Part shown: positions 24,651 to 32,862 of the stretch, one piece after another
How positions within the stretch are numbered: the stretch's first letter is position 1
Layout: the number at the start of each line of letters is the position of its first letter
Origin: Nonomuraea endophytica
GTDB lineage: Bacteria; Actinomycetota; Actinomycetes; Streptosporangiales; Streptosporangiaceae
Reading direction: 5' to 3'
NCBI RefSeq assembly: GCF_014203235.1
Contig: NZ_JACHIN010000006.1
Span: 425,331 to 489,330 of the forward strand
Length of the DNA stretch: 64,000 nt
The notes under the pieces: model-generated
Seen by the model: only the letters and a program-made list of their open reading frames with translations
What the model was told of the DNA's origin: nothing
Databases searched by the model: none
Translations under genes and position numbers: made by a program

Positions 24651-26416
24651 CGTGCGGTCTCCCAGATGTGGAAGGCGGGCCCGTCGGCGGGCATGGGCTC
24701 GCCCGGTGCGAGGTCGGGGGCGCCGAGCAGGCCGGCGAGCGCGGCGGGCGCGGGCATCGGGGCGTGGGCGTTCCTGCTGACCTGGATCAGCAGCGTCTCC
24801 CCCGGCGCCGCCCGCTCGAAGAGCACCACGTCCTGCTCGGCGCGCAGCCAGCGCAGCCCGCCGCGGCGCAGCGCCTCCCGGCCGCGGCGCAGCGCGATCA
24901 GCTCGCGGTAGAGCTGGTGGGTGCCGTGGTCCTGCGCGGCCGGGTCCCAGGGGAAGGGGCGGCGGCCGTCCTCCAGGTGCACGCCCTCGACGCCGACCTC
25001 GTCACCGGCGAACACCATGGGCAGGCCGGGCAGCGTGAACAGCAGGGCGGCGCCCAGGTGCTGGTGGTCGCGGCCGGCGATCGAGCGGAAGCGCGCGGTA
25101 TCGTGCGAGTCGAGCAGCGTGAGATTGTGCGCGTGCGAACGCCAGGGGATGCGGGCGGCGTAGGCGCGCATGACGGCCGCCAGGTCGTGGCCGCCGTAGG
25201 CCGGGATGGGGCCCGGTGTTCCCCAGAACTCGGTGGAACGTTCCCGCGCCAGCCACGACCACACCGGGCGGGCGAAGCCGGCGTAGGCCATGGTCCCGTG
25301 CCAGCCGTCGCCGCGCAGCGCGGCCGAGGCGTCGAACTGGTTCTCCGCCAGCAGCAGCCTGCCGTCGCCGAGCGCCGCCCTGGTGGCGGTCGCGACCTGG
25401 GCGTTCAGCTCGACCGCGCCGTGGCGTCCGGCCGACTGGGCGACGTCGACGCGCCAGCCGTCCAGGCCGTACTCCCCGGGGTAGCGGGCGATCACGGCGT
25501 CCAGGCGGCGGCGCAGCTCCGCCGAGCGGTGGTCGAACTTGGGCAGCGTCTTCACCCCGGCGAAGGTGGCGTAGTCGTCGCCGTCGAAGTAGTAGAAGTC
25601 CCGTTCCCGGCTGGCGTGGTCGTTCCTGGCCTTGACGAACCAGGCGTGGGCGTCGCCGGAGTGGTTGAGCGTGATGTCGCCGATGACCCGCATGCCGCGG
25701 GCGTGGGCCTGCGCGGTCAGCGACTTCAGCGCCTCGTCGCCGCCCAGGAGCGGGTCGACGTGGTCGAAGGTGCTGGCGTCGTAGCGGTGGTTGGAGCGGG
25801 CGGGGAAGAACGGGGTGAGGTAGACGAGGTTCGCGCCCAGGGTCTCGATGTGGTCGAGGCGCTCGGCCACGCCCCACAGGTCGCCGCCGTAGATCTGCTG
25901 GAGGGCGTGCGGCCTGCCGTACGGGATGGGGTCGTCCCATTCGGCGGGGCGCGCCCACGACGGGAGGGGGCCGCGCGGCCGCTCGGAACGGGCGAACCGG
26001 TCGGGGAAGATCTGGTAGATCACCGCGTCGGCGGCCCAGGCGGGCGGCGGCGGGTAGGCGGTGAGGGTGAAGTCGGCGGCGTCGGTGACCTCGGTGCGGG
26101 AGAGTCCCGCGGCGCTCAGCCACAACGGCCCCGCGTCGGTGTGCAGCAGGAAGCGGTAGCCGCACTCGGGGTTGACCACCCGCAGCGTGGCCCGCCACCA
26201 GGTCTCCGACGGGGTGACGCGGTCGACCGTCGCCTCGGTGAACGCCGGCTCGCCGTCGGGGGCGCTGCGGACGAAGACGCGCCGGGTCCCCAGCGTGCCG
26301 GCCGTGCGGGCGAACACCTCGACCCGATCACCCAGTCCGGGCGAGGGGTCGGAGACATACAGCGGCGAACCGTCGTGGTGTGCCACTGTGTTGCAAAGTG
26401 TTTCCGGCTGGACCAT
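24647..26416 (-). CDS. Intracellular GH13 amylase (neopullulanase/maltogenic amylase type)
   Basis: The 589-residue protein has an N-terminal beta-sandwich (CBM34-like) and a GH13 barrel. All four regions are readable: VIGDITLNHSGD, DGWRVDVAQS with the nucleophile Asp, LLLAENQFD with the acid Glu, and TLLDSHDTARF. DAVIYQIFPDRFAR marks the cyclomaltodextrinase/neopullulanase group. No signal peptide is present, consistent with cytoplasmic hydrolysis of imported maltodextrins. It is first in the operon with the esterase and malEFG and divergent from a LacI regulator. A repeated operator-like motif falls inside its first codons. Confidence 0.92.
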   Translation of the reverse strand: MVQPETLCNTVAHHDGSPLYVSDPSPGLGDRVEVFARTAGTLGTRRVFVRSAPDGEPAFTEATVDRVTPSETWWRATLRVVNPECGYRFLLHTDAGPLWLSAAGLSRTEVTDAADFTLTAYPPPPAWAADAVIYQIFPDRFARSERPRGPLPSWARPAEWDDPIPYGRPHALQQIYGGDLWGVAERLDHIETLGANLVYLTPFFPARSNHRYDASTFDHVDPLLGGDEALKSLTAQAHARGMRVIGDITLNHSGDAHAWFVKARNDHASRERDFYYFDGDDYATFAGVKTLPKFDHRSAELRRRLDAVIARYPGEYGLDGWRVDVAQSAGRHGAVELNAQVATATRAALGDGRLLLAENQFDASAALRGDGWHGTMAYAGFARPVWSWLARERSTEFWGTPGPIPAYGGHDLAAVMRAYAARIPWRSHAHNLTLLDSHDTARFRSIAGRDHQHLGAALLFTLPGLPMVFAGDEVGVEGVHLEDGRRPFPWDPAAQDHGTHQLYRELIALRRGREALRRGGLRWLRAEQDVVLFERAAPGETLLIQVSRNAHAPMPAPAALAGLLGAPDLAPGEPMPADGPAFHIWETAR

Positions 26417-26489
26417 GCTGTTAACGCTCCCTTTACCTGCTTTGATGGTCAGGAGCCTAAGCAGCCTCCCTCAGGTGCGGCAACGTCGC

Positions 26490-26501
26490 GCAACATGTTT
26501 C
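26490..26501. promoter_or_regulatory. Possible LacI operator for the mal operon
   Basis: GCAACATGTTTC lies upstream of the lacI gene, and a close variant GCAAAGTGTTTC (10 of 12 identical) lies at 26393-26404 near the start of the divergent amylase gene. The palindromic ACATGT centre and the pairing of copies at the divergent promoters suggest regulator sites. The evidence is modest. Confidence 0.4.
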
Positions 26502-26520
26502 AACGGTTTCTGGAGTTCCC

Positions 26521-27552
26521 GTGGCACGACTGTCGGTTCGCACGATCGCCAAGCGCGTCGGCGTCAGCGCGGCGACGGTCAGCCGCGTGCTCAACGACCG
26601 TCCCGGAGTCGCGGAGGAGACCCGCGCCCGGGTGCTGCAGGCTATGCGTGAGCAGGGCATGGTCGCGCCCGCGCCGGTGTCGCAGCCGTTCGTCGGCATC
26701 ATCGTGCCGGAGCTGGACAACCCCGTCTTCCCCTTGCTGGCCGGAGCCATCGAGACCAAGCTCGGCGGGCACGGCGTCACCGCGCTGATCGGCAGCTCCA
26801 CCAAGCAGGGGCCCACCGAGCTCGACTACATCGCCTCCCTGGTCAGGCAGCGCATCCAGGGGCTCGTCCTGGTCTCGGGCCGGCACGCGAACCCCTCCGC
26901 CGACCACGGCTTCTACTGGCAGCTGCACCAGCAGCAGCTGCCGATGGTGCTGGTCGGCGGGCACGTGCCCGACCTGCCCGTCTCGACCGTCACCACCGAC
27001 GAGGCCGCCGGGGCCGCGATGGCCGTCGCCCACCTGCGCGCGCTCGGCCACACCCGCATCGGCCTCGCGGGCGGTCAGGGCTACCTGCGTCCCTCCCAGA
27101 ACCGCCTGCGCGGCTACGGCCGGGAGATGCGCCGCTGGTTCGGCTCCGTGGACGACGCCCTCTACGCCGAGACCGACTACTCGCTGACCGGCGGCCACGC
27201 CGCGGGCCTGCGCCTCATCGACGCGGGCGTCACGGCGGTCATCGCCGGCAGCGACCTCATGGCACTCGGCGTTCTGGCCGCCGCCCGGCAGGCGGGGCTG
27301 TCGGTGCCCGGCGACCTGTCGGTGGTCGGCTACGACGACACCTACCTCGCCGCGCACAGCGACCCGCCGCTCACCACCGTCCGCCAGCCGGTGGAGCAGA
27401 TGGCCGGCGCCGTGGCCACCGCGCTGTGGGAACGCCTGCAGGGTTACCACACCCCCCACGTCGACCACGTCTTCCCACCCGCCCTGGTGGCACGCGGCTC
27501 CACAGGTCCCGCCCTCGTGACACGCCGCTCCACAGGCCCGGCCGCCCTTTAG
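26521..27552 (+). CDS. LacI-family regulator of the maltodextrin operon
   Basis: A 343-residue repressor with the HTH VRTIAKRVGVSAATVSRVLN at the N-terminus and a LacI effector domain (VGIIVPELDNPVFPLLAGAI, LSVPGDLSVVGYDDTYLA). It starts at a GTG. It is divergent from the amylase-esterase-malEFG operon and is its obvious regulator. The extreme C-terminus (ARGSTGPALVTRRSTGPAAL) is made of repeats: a tandem 30-33 bp DNA unit runs through the stop codon and beyond. Confidence 0.9.
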   Translation: MARLSVRTIAKRVGVSAATVSRVLNDRPGVAEETRARVLQAMREQGMVAPAPVSQPFVGIIVPELDNPVFPLLAGAIETKLGGHGVTALIGSSTKQGPTELDYIASLVRQRIQGLVLVSGRHANPSADHGFYWQLHQQQLPMVLVGGHVPDLPVSTVTTDEAAGAAMAVAHLRALGHTRIGLAGGQGYLRPSQNRLRGYGREMRRWFGSVDDALYAETDYSLTGGHAAGLRLIDAGVTAVIAGSDLMALGVLAAARQAGLSVPGDLSVVGYDDTYLAAHSDPPLTTVRQPVEQMAGAVATALWERLQGYHTPHVDHVFPPALVARGSTGPALVTRRSTGPAAL

Positions 27553-27610
27553 GCGCGCGGCTCCACAGGCCCGGCCGCCCTTTAGGCGGGCGGGTCCACG
27601 GGGCCGCGGG
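27493..27610. repeat. Tandem repeat (30-33 bp unit) spanning the lacI stop codon
   Basis: Three to four copies of a unit with core GGCTCCACAGGCCCGGCC run through the last 20 codons of lacI and on past its stop into the gap before the convergent kinase gene. The two central copies share GCTCCACAGG followed by CCCGGCCGCCCTTTAGG, so a stop codon is duplicated as well. Confidence 0.75.
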
Positions 27611-27617
27611 CCTGACC

Positions 27618-28802
27618 TCACGCCTCGCCGGCGGCCAGGGGAAAGGTGGCGCGGACCACGAAGCCGCCGGTCAGCAGGGGTCCCGCGCTCAGCGAGCCGT
27701 GGTAGAGCTTCACCCGCTCGGTCATCCCGATCAGCCCGTGCCCGTCCGGCCCCGGCGGCGGGGCGCCGGGACGGCCGTCGTTGCGCACGCTCACGCTCAG
27801 CGTGTCGTCGGAGTACAGCAGCGACACCTCGGCCCGCGCCCCCGGCGCGTGCTTGATGACGTTGGTGAGCGCCTCCTGGATGACGCGGTAGACGCACAGG
27901 CTCATGCCCGACGAGAGCGCCCGCCGCTCGCCGTCCGCCGTCACCTCCGTCTCGACACCGGCCGCCCGCACGCGTTGCACCAGCCCGTCGAGGTGGTCAA
28001 GACTCGGCGCCGCGCTGTACGGCTCCGCGGTGCCGTCGTCCACCTCGATGCGCAGCACCGACAGCATGCGGCGCATCTCGGCCAGCGCCTCCCCGCTGGT
28101 CTCCGCGATGGTGCGCAGCGTGCCCTCGGCCGTGGCCGGGTCCGACCGGATGACGTAGTGACCGAGCCCGGCCTGGACGGACACGACCGACATGTGATGG
28201 GCGACGACGTCGTGCAGTTCGCGCGCGATGCGCACCCGTTCCTCGGTGACCGCCTGCCTGGCCGCCACCGCCTTCTCCCTGCGCAGCTGGTCGGCCAGGT
28301 CGGCGAGCTGGGCGTTGCGCACCTTGAGCGTGCGCATGCCGAACGCGAAGGCGACGGTCCAGCCGATGACGATGGTGGAGTACCAGACGGCCGCCCACTC
28401 CTGTCCCGGCAGGGCGTTGGCGTAGATCCACTCGGCCAGCGCGAGCGCGCCGGCGGGCAGGGCGGAGCGCCGGGAGTGGTGGACGACGACGGAGTACAAC
28501 GCGAGCAGCGGGCCCATCGAGTTCGCCCCGTAGTGGAAGCCCAGGGCGTGATAGGCGAACGCGGCGGCGCAGGAGACCACCAGCACCGGCACTGGGCGCC
28601 GCCTGCGCCAGGTCAGCGGAAGGTTGACCAGGGCACAGAGCAGCAACGCGAGCGCGTCCGGCCGGCGGTCGAGCGGATGCGGGGCCAGCACCGGCCACAC
28701 CCAGGAGCCCCAGGTCAGCGCCATGGCGAGCAGGCCGTCGACGAACGTGGGGCGTTTCCTGGCGAAGGCGACGAGGGCCGCGGGCGGGGGCATGGATCGC
28801 AT
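27618..28802 (-). CDS. NarL-type sensor histidine kinase
   Basis: About 394 residues. Four to six N-terminal membrane helices lead to a coiled linker (VRNAQLADLADQLRREKAV) and the HisKA_3 box RIARELHDVVAHHMSVVSVQ. The HATPase domain shows IQEALTNVIKHAPG and DGHGLIGMTERV. Several starts are possible (GTG 28826, ATG 28802, ATG 28793) and none has a clear ribosome site. It is divergent from a LuxR/NarL response regulator with which it forms a pair. There is no large sensor domain, so the signal is probably membrane-associated. Confidence 0.9.
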   Translation of the reverse strand: MRSMPPPAALVAFARKRPTFVDGLLAMALTWGSWVWPVLAPHPLDRRPDALALLLCALVNLPLTWRRRRPVPVLVVSCAAAFAYHALGFHYGANSMGPLLALYSVVVHHSRRSALPAGALALAEWIYANALPGQEWAAVWYSTIVIGWTVAFAFGMRTLKVRNAQLADLADQLRREKAVAARQAVTEERVRIARELHDVVAHHMSVVSVQAGLGHYVIRSDPATAEGTLRTIAETSGEALAEMRRMLSVLRIEVDDGTAEPYSAAPSLDHLDGLVQRVRAAGVETEVTADGERRALSSGMSLCVYRVIQEALTNVIKHAPGARAEVSLLYSDDTLSVSVRNDGRPGAPPPGPDGHGLIGMTERVKLYHGSLSAGPLLTGGFVVRATFPLAAGEA

Positions 28803-28842
28803 CGTCACCGTTCGGCTTGATCGCACTGTGCTGACATGTCAC

Positions 28843-28890
28843 GCTTTGCTGGAAGATCATGCTTTGCTGAAGATCATGGTTTGCTGGTAG
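28843..28890. repeat. Three direct repeats between the sensor kinase and response regulator
   Basis: The units GCTTTGCTGGAAGATCAT, GCTTTGCTGAAGATCAT and a partial GGTTTGCTGGTAG follow one another in the divergent intergenic region, at a pitch of 17-18 bp. This segment is more AT-rich than its surroundings. It is a good candidate for multimeric binding of the adjacent response regulator. Confidence 0.55.
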
Positions 28891-28930
28891 ACACGAAGGC
28901 CCCTCGGCGGACGACTGGCTGGTGACACTT

Positions 28931-29593
28931 ATGATCAAGGTGCTGGTCGCCGACGATCAGATCCTGATCCGCGCCGGGCTGGCCGCCCTCATCCGCGCCG
29001 CCCCCGGCCTGGAGGTCGTCGGCGAGGCGAGCGACGGCGAGGAAGCCGTGGCCCTGGCCGCCTCCACCCGGCCCGACGTCATCCTGATGGACATCCGCAT
29101 GCCCGTCTCGGACGGCATCAGCGCGACCCGGCAGATCCTGGCCGCCGCCGAGCAGCCGCCGCCCCAAGTGCTCATCCTGACCACCTTCGACATCGACGAG
29201 TACGTCTACCAGGCACTACGCGCAGGAGCGTGCGGCTTCCTGCTGAAGGAGACGCAGCCGGAGCGCCTGCTGGCAGCCATCCGCACCGTGGCCGCCGGCG
29301 ACAGCCTCCTTTCTCCCGGTCTCATCCAGCGCCTCATCGAGACGTTCCAGCCCGAGCCCGACGCCGCCGGGCCCATCCCGGACCTGGCCCCGCTCACCAG
29401 CCGCGAGACCGAGGTGCTCACGCTCGTGGGCCGCGCCCTGTCCAACGGCGAGATCGCCGCCCGGCTGATCGTGAGCGAGGCCACCGTCAAGACCCATCTC
29501 AACCGGGCGATGGCCAAGCTGGGACTGTCCAGCCGGGCCCAGGCGGTCGCCTTCGCCTACGAGTGCGGCCTGGTGGCGCCCCGGCGCCAGTGA
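28931..29593 (+). CDS. NarL/LuxR-type response regulator
   Basis: The 220-residue regulator has a receiver domain with acidic pocket Asp8-Asp9 (VLVADDQ), phospho-acceptor Asp54 (VILMDIRMP) and the conserved Lys in GFLLKET. The C-terminal LuxR HTH is LTSRETEVLTLVGRALSNGE followed by VSEATVKTHLNRAMAKLGL. The ATG at 28931 is chosen over a GTG three codons upstream because it directly begins the receiver strand MIKVLV. It pairs with the divergent kinase. Confidence 0.92.
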   Translation: MIKVLVADDQILIRAGLAALIRAAPGLEVVGEASDGEEAVALAASTRPDVILMDIRMPVSDGISATRQILAAAEQPPPQVLILTTFDIDEYVYQALRAGACGFLLKETQPERLLAAIRTVAAGDSLLSPGLIQRLIETFQPEPDAAGPIPDLAPLTSRETEVLTLVGRALSNGEIAARLIVSEATVKTHLNRAMAKLGLSSRAQAVAFAYECGLVAPRRQ

Positions 29594-29753
29594 CGGGCGC
29601 GCCGCCGCCGTGACCCGAAGCAGCCGGCCCCGCCCCCGTGCGGGCCGCCGAGCGAGCGCGTCACGTCGTGGCCGCGGACGGTCCCCGGTGCTTGAGGACG
29701 TCCGCGACAATCCAGACGCACACGAGGCTACGAGGCCCTCGCTTCCCCGCCCA

Positions 29754-29816
29754 TACCGCGAAAGATCGAACATTCCCCTACGACTTCCGCGGTATACGGG
29801 TCAACCTTCCGCGGTA
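29754..29816. terminator. Hairpin/repeat element between convergent genes
   Basis: TACCGCGAAAG at 29754-29764 can pair (10 of 11) with CTTCCGCGGTA at 29784-29794 or with an identical second copy at 29806-29816. The element lies between the converging response regulator and MFS genes, fitting a terminator with alternative stems. A protein-binding site is also possible. The rest of 29594-29861 shows nothing recognisable. Confidence 0.4.
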
Positions 29817-29861
29817 GGCCGGAGCCGGCGTTCAGGAGCGTCGCCGCCGCCCCGCGTCCCG

Positions 29862-31001
29862 TCAGCGACGGCTCGCCACCGCCATCACCAGGTACGGCAC
29901 CGCCACCAGCGCGACCAGCACCCACGGCGCCGCCCACCCCGATCCGAACCCGTAGAAGGCGAACACCCCGAGCGCCGCCACCTCGGAACCCAGCCCGGCC
30001 ATCGAGGTCACGGTGGCCCGCGCCTCGTCGCCGATCATGTCCTGCAGGCGCGCGTCCAGCACCGCGACAGCCCAGTAGAAGGCCGCGAACGCCACCGCGA
30101 TCGCCGCGAACCCCGCCCAAAGCCCAGCCCCAGAGCCCCCGAGCCCCACAGCCCCGCTCGAAGCCGCGCCCCCGCCTGGGGCCCCAGTCCCGCTCAAGGC
30201 CGCGCCGCCACCTGAGGTCCCGCTCAAGGCCGCGCCGCCGCCGAGTGCCAGGGCGCCGGCCGCCAGGACCAGGGGCAGCAGCCGGGCGCCGTACCCGGCC
30301 AGCCAGCCGCCCGCCGCGATGCCCGCGATCACCAGCCCGACCAGCAACGGGATCACCGGCGTAGGGGCCCCGCCGGCGGCTGCCAGGAGCGGCAGGTACT
30401 CGTCGATCGAGGTCAGCCCGGTCACCGCCGCGAGGATCACCAGCATCCGGCCGACGGCCGGCGCCCGCCGTACCTCGGAAAGGCCGGTGCGCAGGACGGA
30501 CAGGTAGGTCGCCTCGGCGCGCTCGGCGGCGGGCGGGTGTGACTCGGGCAGCAGCCTGCCGGTGAGGGCGCCGAGCAGGCCGATCGCGACGCTGGCCAGA
30601 CCGACCGCCAGGTAGCCGCCGGCGGCGAGCACGGGTGCGGCCAGCAGGCTGGCGGCGACGGCGGCGACCGAGGCGAGCGCCTCGGAGCGGCCGATCAGCC
30701 GCGCGTAGTCACCGGCGCGGCCGAGCTCCTCGTAGACCAGTGCCTGCAACGTGCCCGACTGCATGGCCGACCCGGCGCCCCAGAGCACGAACCCGGCGGC
30801 GAACGCCCAGTACGACGGCACGAACGTCCAGAGCGCGAACCCGGCCGAGGTCACCAGCGGCGCGAGCACCAGCAGGCGCCGGCGGGAGAACCGGTCGGCC
30901 CACACGCTGGAGGGGATCTCCAGCAGGAACCCGGCCACCGACCAGATCGCGAACAGCGAGGAGACCTCGGCGGCCGACAGGCCGGTCTCGGTGAAGTACA
31001 C
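29862..31001 (-). CDS. MFS transporter with disrupted 5' end
   Basis: From the first usable start (GTG at 31001) the protein is 379 residues and shows the MFS pattern (WADRFSRRRLLVLAPLV, YARLIGRSEALASVAAV, RATVTSMAGLGSEVAALGVF). The same frame continues upstream as LYAYTFTAEFVLFYPVYAVY, clearly the first membrane helix of the family, but no start codon precedes it and a TGA blocks the frame at 31068-31070. The start codon therefore appears lost. A Gly/Ala/Ser-rich internal expansion (about residues 251-295, from duplicated DNA) replaces a normal loop. It may be a decaying gene; the substrate is unknown. Confidence 0.6.
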   Translation of the reverse strand: MYFTETGLSAAEVSSLFAIWSVAGFLLEIPSSVWADRFSRRRLLVLAPLVTSAGFALWTFVPSYWAFAAGFVLWGAGSAMQSGTLQALVYEELGRAGDYARLIGRSEALASVAAVAASLLAAPVLAAGGYLAVGLASVAIGLLGALTGRLLPESHPPAAERAEATYLSVLRTGLSEVRRAPAVGRMLVILAAVTGLTSIDEYLPLLAAAGGAPTPVIPLLVGLVIAGIAAGGWLAGYGARLLPLVLAAGALALGGGAALSGTSGGGAALSGTGAPGGGAASSGAVGLGGSGAGLWAGFAAIAVAFAAFYWAVAVLDARLQDMIGDEARATVTSMAGLGSEVAALGVFAFYGFGSGWAAPWVLVALVAVPYLVMAVASRR

Positions 31002-31126
31002 CGCGTAGACCGGGTAGAAGAGGACGAACTCCGCGGTGAAGGTGTAGGCGTAGAGCCTCGGTTCAGGTCAATGTCGCCAACTCATGGCACCACGCTACAA
31101 AAAAGTTAGGGGAATCGGCCAGGATG

Positions 31127-31156
31127 TGTCGGAGCGGGCCGCGTGGCTCCGACGTC
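31127..31156 (+). promoter_or_regulatory. ECF-type promoter candidate
   Basis: TGTCGG and CGACGTC are separated by 17 bp and sit 49 bp upstream of the DGPF-protein gene. The layout resembles ECF promoters (TGTC-type -35, CGTC-type -10) and would allow autoregulation by the ECF42 factor. I could not find an equally good copy ahead of the second module, so confidence is low. Confidence 0.35.
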
Positions 31157-31204
31157 CCGGGTGAGAGGCGCCGCGGCGGCGCCGGTCACGAAAGAGGGAA
31201 AACC

Positions 31205-31624
31205 ATGAAGTACATGATCATGCTCTTCGCTTCCCAGCAGGACTTCGACGCTCTGGCCGGCAAGGGCAGCGAGGGCAACCCCGGGTGGACCGCCGAGGAC
31301 TTCGCCGCGATGACCGCGTTCATGGGGGCCTGGAACCAGGAGCTCGTGGAGTCCGGCGAGTTCGTCGACGCACGCGGGCTGACCGCCCCGGTCCACACCC
31401 GGCGGGTCGGCAACAAGGACGGCGTGCCGTTCGTCACCGACGGGCCTTACGCCGAGACCACCGAGGTGCTGGCCGGGTACACGATCGTCGAGTGCGCGAG
31501 CTTCGACCGGGCCACCGAGCTGGCCGCCCGGCTGGCCGACTGCCCGGCGCCGGGTGACGCGCGCGCCAGGGCTTATGCCGACATCCGGCCGATCGTCGAC
31601 GGCGCCGACGACCACCTGGCCTAG
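31205..31624 (+). CDS. DGPF/YCII-domain protein, module A
   Basis: A 139-residue YCII-fold protein starting MKYMIMLFASQQDF and carrying the signature DGPYAETTEVLAGYTIVE (the DGPF motif with Y for F). GAGGGAAAACC precedes the ATG. The last base of its stop is the first base of the sigma-factor GTG. DGPF proteins are the conserved partners of ECF42 sigma factors in many actinobacteria. Their biochemical role is not settled. Confidence 0.9.
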   Translation: MKYMIMLFASQQDFDALAGKGSEGNPGWTAEDFAAMTAFMGAWNQELVESGEFVDARGLTAPVHTRRVGNKDGVPFVTDGPYAETTEVLAGYTIVECASFDRATELAARLADCPAPGDARARAYADIRPIVDGADDHLA

Positions 31625-32862
31625 TGGGGAGCATCCCGGCCGAGGACCTGCTGCGCGAGCTGGCGCCGCAGGTTCTCGGCGCGCTCGTGCGCCGCTACGG
31701 CCACTTCGACCTGGCCGAGGACGCCGTCCAGGAGGCGCTCATCGCGGCCGCGGGCCAGTGGCCGAAGGAGGGGCTGCCGGACAATCCGCGCGCCTGGCTG
31801 ATCACCGTGGCGTCGCGGCGGCTGACCGATCTGCTACGCAGCGAGCAGGCCAGGCAGCGGCGCGAGGACGAGGTCGCCACCTGGGCGCTGCCGGAGGACT
31901 GGCTGTCTCCCGCGGCCGACCGGCGGCCCGCCGACGGCGACGACACGCTGATCCTGCTGTTCATGTGCTGCCATCCGGCGCTCGCGCCGAACCTCCAGGT
32001 CGCGCTCACCCTGCGCTCGGTCGGCGGCCTGACGACGCAGGAGATCGCCCGCGCGTTCTTCGTTCCGGAGCCGACCATGGGCCGGCGCATCACCCGCGCC
32101 AAGCAGCGGGTCAAGGCCAGCGGCCTGCCCTTCCGGCTGCCCGCCGAGGCCGAGCGCGGCGAACGGCTGGCGGCCGTCCTGCGCGTGCTGTACCTGATCT
32201 TCACCGAGGGATACGCGAGCACGTCCGGCCCGAGCCTGGTCAGAGCCGAGCTGGCGGCCGAGGCCATCCGGCTGGCCAGGATCGTGCACCGGCTGCTGCC
32301 CGGCGACAGCGAGGTGGCCGGGCTGCTGGCGCTGATGCTGCTGACCGACGCCAGGACGCTCGCGCGCGACGGCCCGGACGGCGAGCTGGTGCCGCTGGCC
32401 GAGCAGGATCGGACGCTGTGGCGCAAGGATTACATCGAGGAGGGGGTGGCGCTGGTCACCGGGGCGCTGCCCAGGGGACCGGCGGGGCCGTACCAGGTGC
32501 AGGCGGCGATCGCCGCGCTCCACGACGAGGCGCCGAACGAGCGGGAGACCGACTGGCCGCAGATCGCCGCCCTCTACGAGGTGCTCATGGAGCTGTCCGG
32601 CAACCCGATGGCCGCGCTCAACCACGCCGTCGCCGTCGCCATGTGCCGGGGCCCGCGCGCCGGGCTCGACCTGCTGGAGGAGCTGGGCGCCGATCCGCGC
32701 GTCTCTGGCCATCATCGGCTGCACGCCGTACGGGCGCATCTGCTGGAGATGGCGGGCGCGCGCGAGAAGGCGCGGGCCTGCTACGAGCTCGCCGCCGCCC
32801 GCACCGCGAGCCTCCAGGAACGGCGCTACCTGTACGGCAAGGCCGCCCGCCTGACCGGCTAA
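31624..32862 (+). CDS. ECF42-type sigma factor with C-terminal extension, module A
   Basis: A 412-residue sigma factor. Region 2 is ALVRRYGHFDLAEDAVQEAL followed by PRAWLITVASRRLTDLLR; region 4 is GGLTTQEIARAFFVPEPTM. A long C-terminal helical/TPR-like extension of more than 200 residues follows (DARTLARDGPDGELVPLAEQ, GPYQVQAAIAALHDEAP), typical of ECF42. There is no anti-sigma gene nearby. In ECF42 the extension itself is required for activity. It is translationally coupled to the DGPF protein. Confidence 0.92.
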   Translation: MGSIPAEDLLRELAPQVLGALVRRYGHFDLAEDAVQEALIAAAGQWPKEGLPDNPRAWLITVASRRLTDLLRSEQARQRREDEVATWALPEDWLSPAADRRPADGDDTLILLFMCCHPALAPNLQVALTLRSVGGLTTQEIARAFFVPEPTMGRRITRAKQRVKASGLPFRLPAEAERGERLAAVLRVLYLIFTEGYASTSGPSLVRAELAAEAIRLARIVHRLLPGDSEVAGLLALMLLTDARTLARDGPDGELVPLAEQDRTLWRKDYIEEGVALVTGALPRGPAGPYQVQAAIAALHDEAPNERETDWPQIAALYEVLMELSGNPMAALNHAVAVAMCRGPRAGLDLLEELGADPRVSGHHRLHAVRAHLLEMAGAREKARACYELAAARTASLQERRYLYGKAARLTG

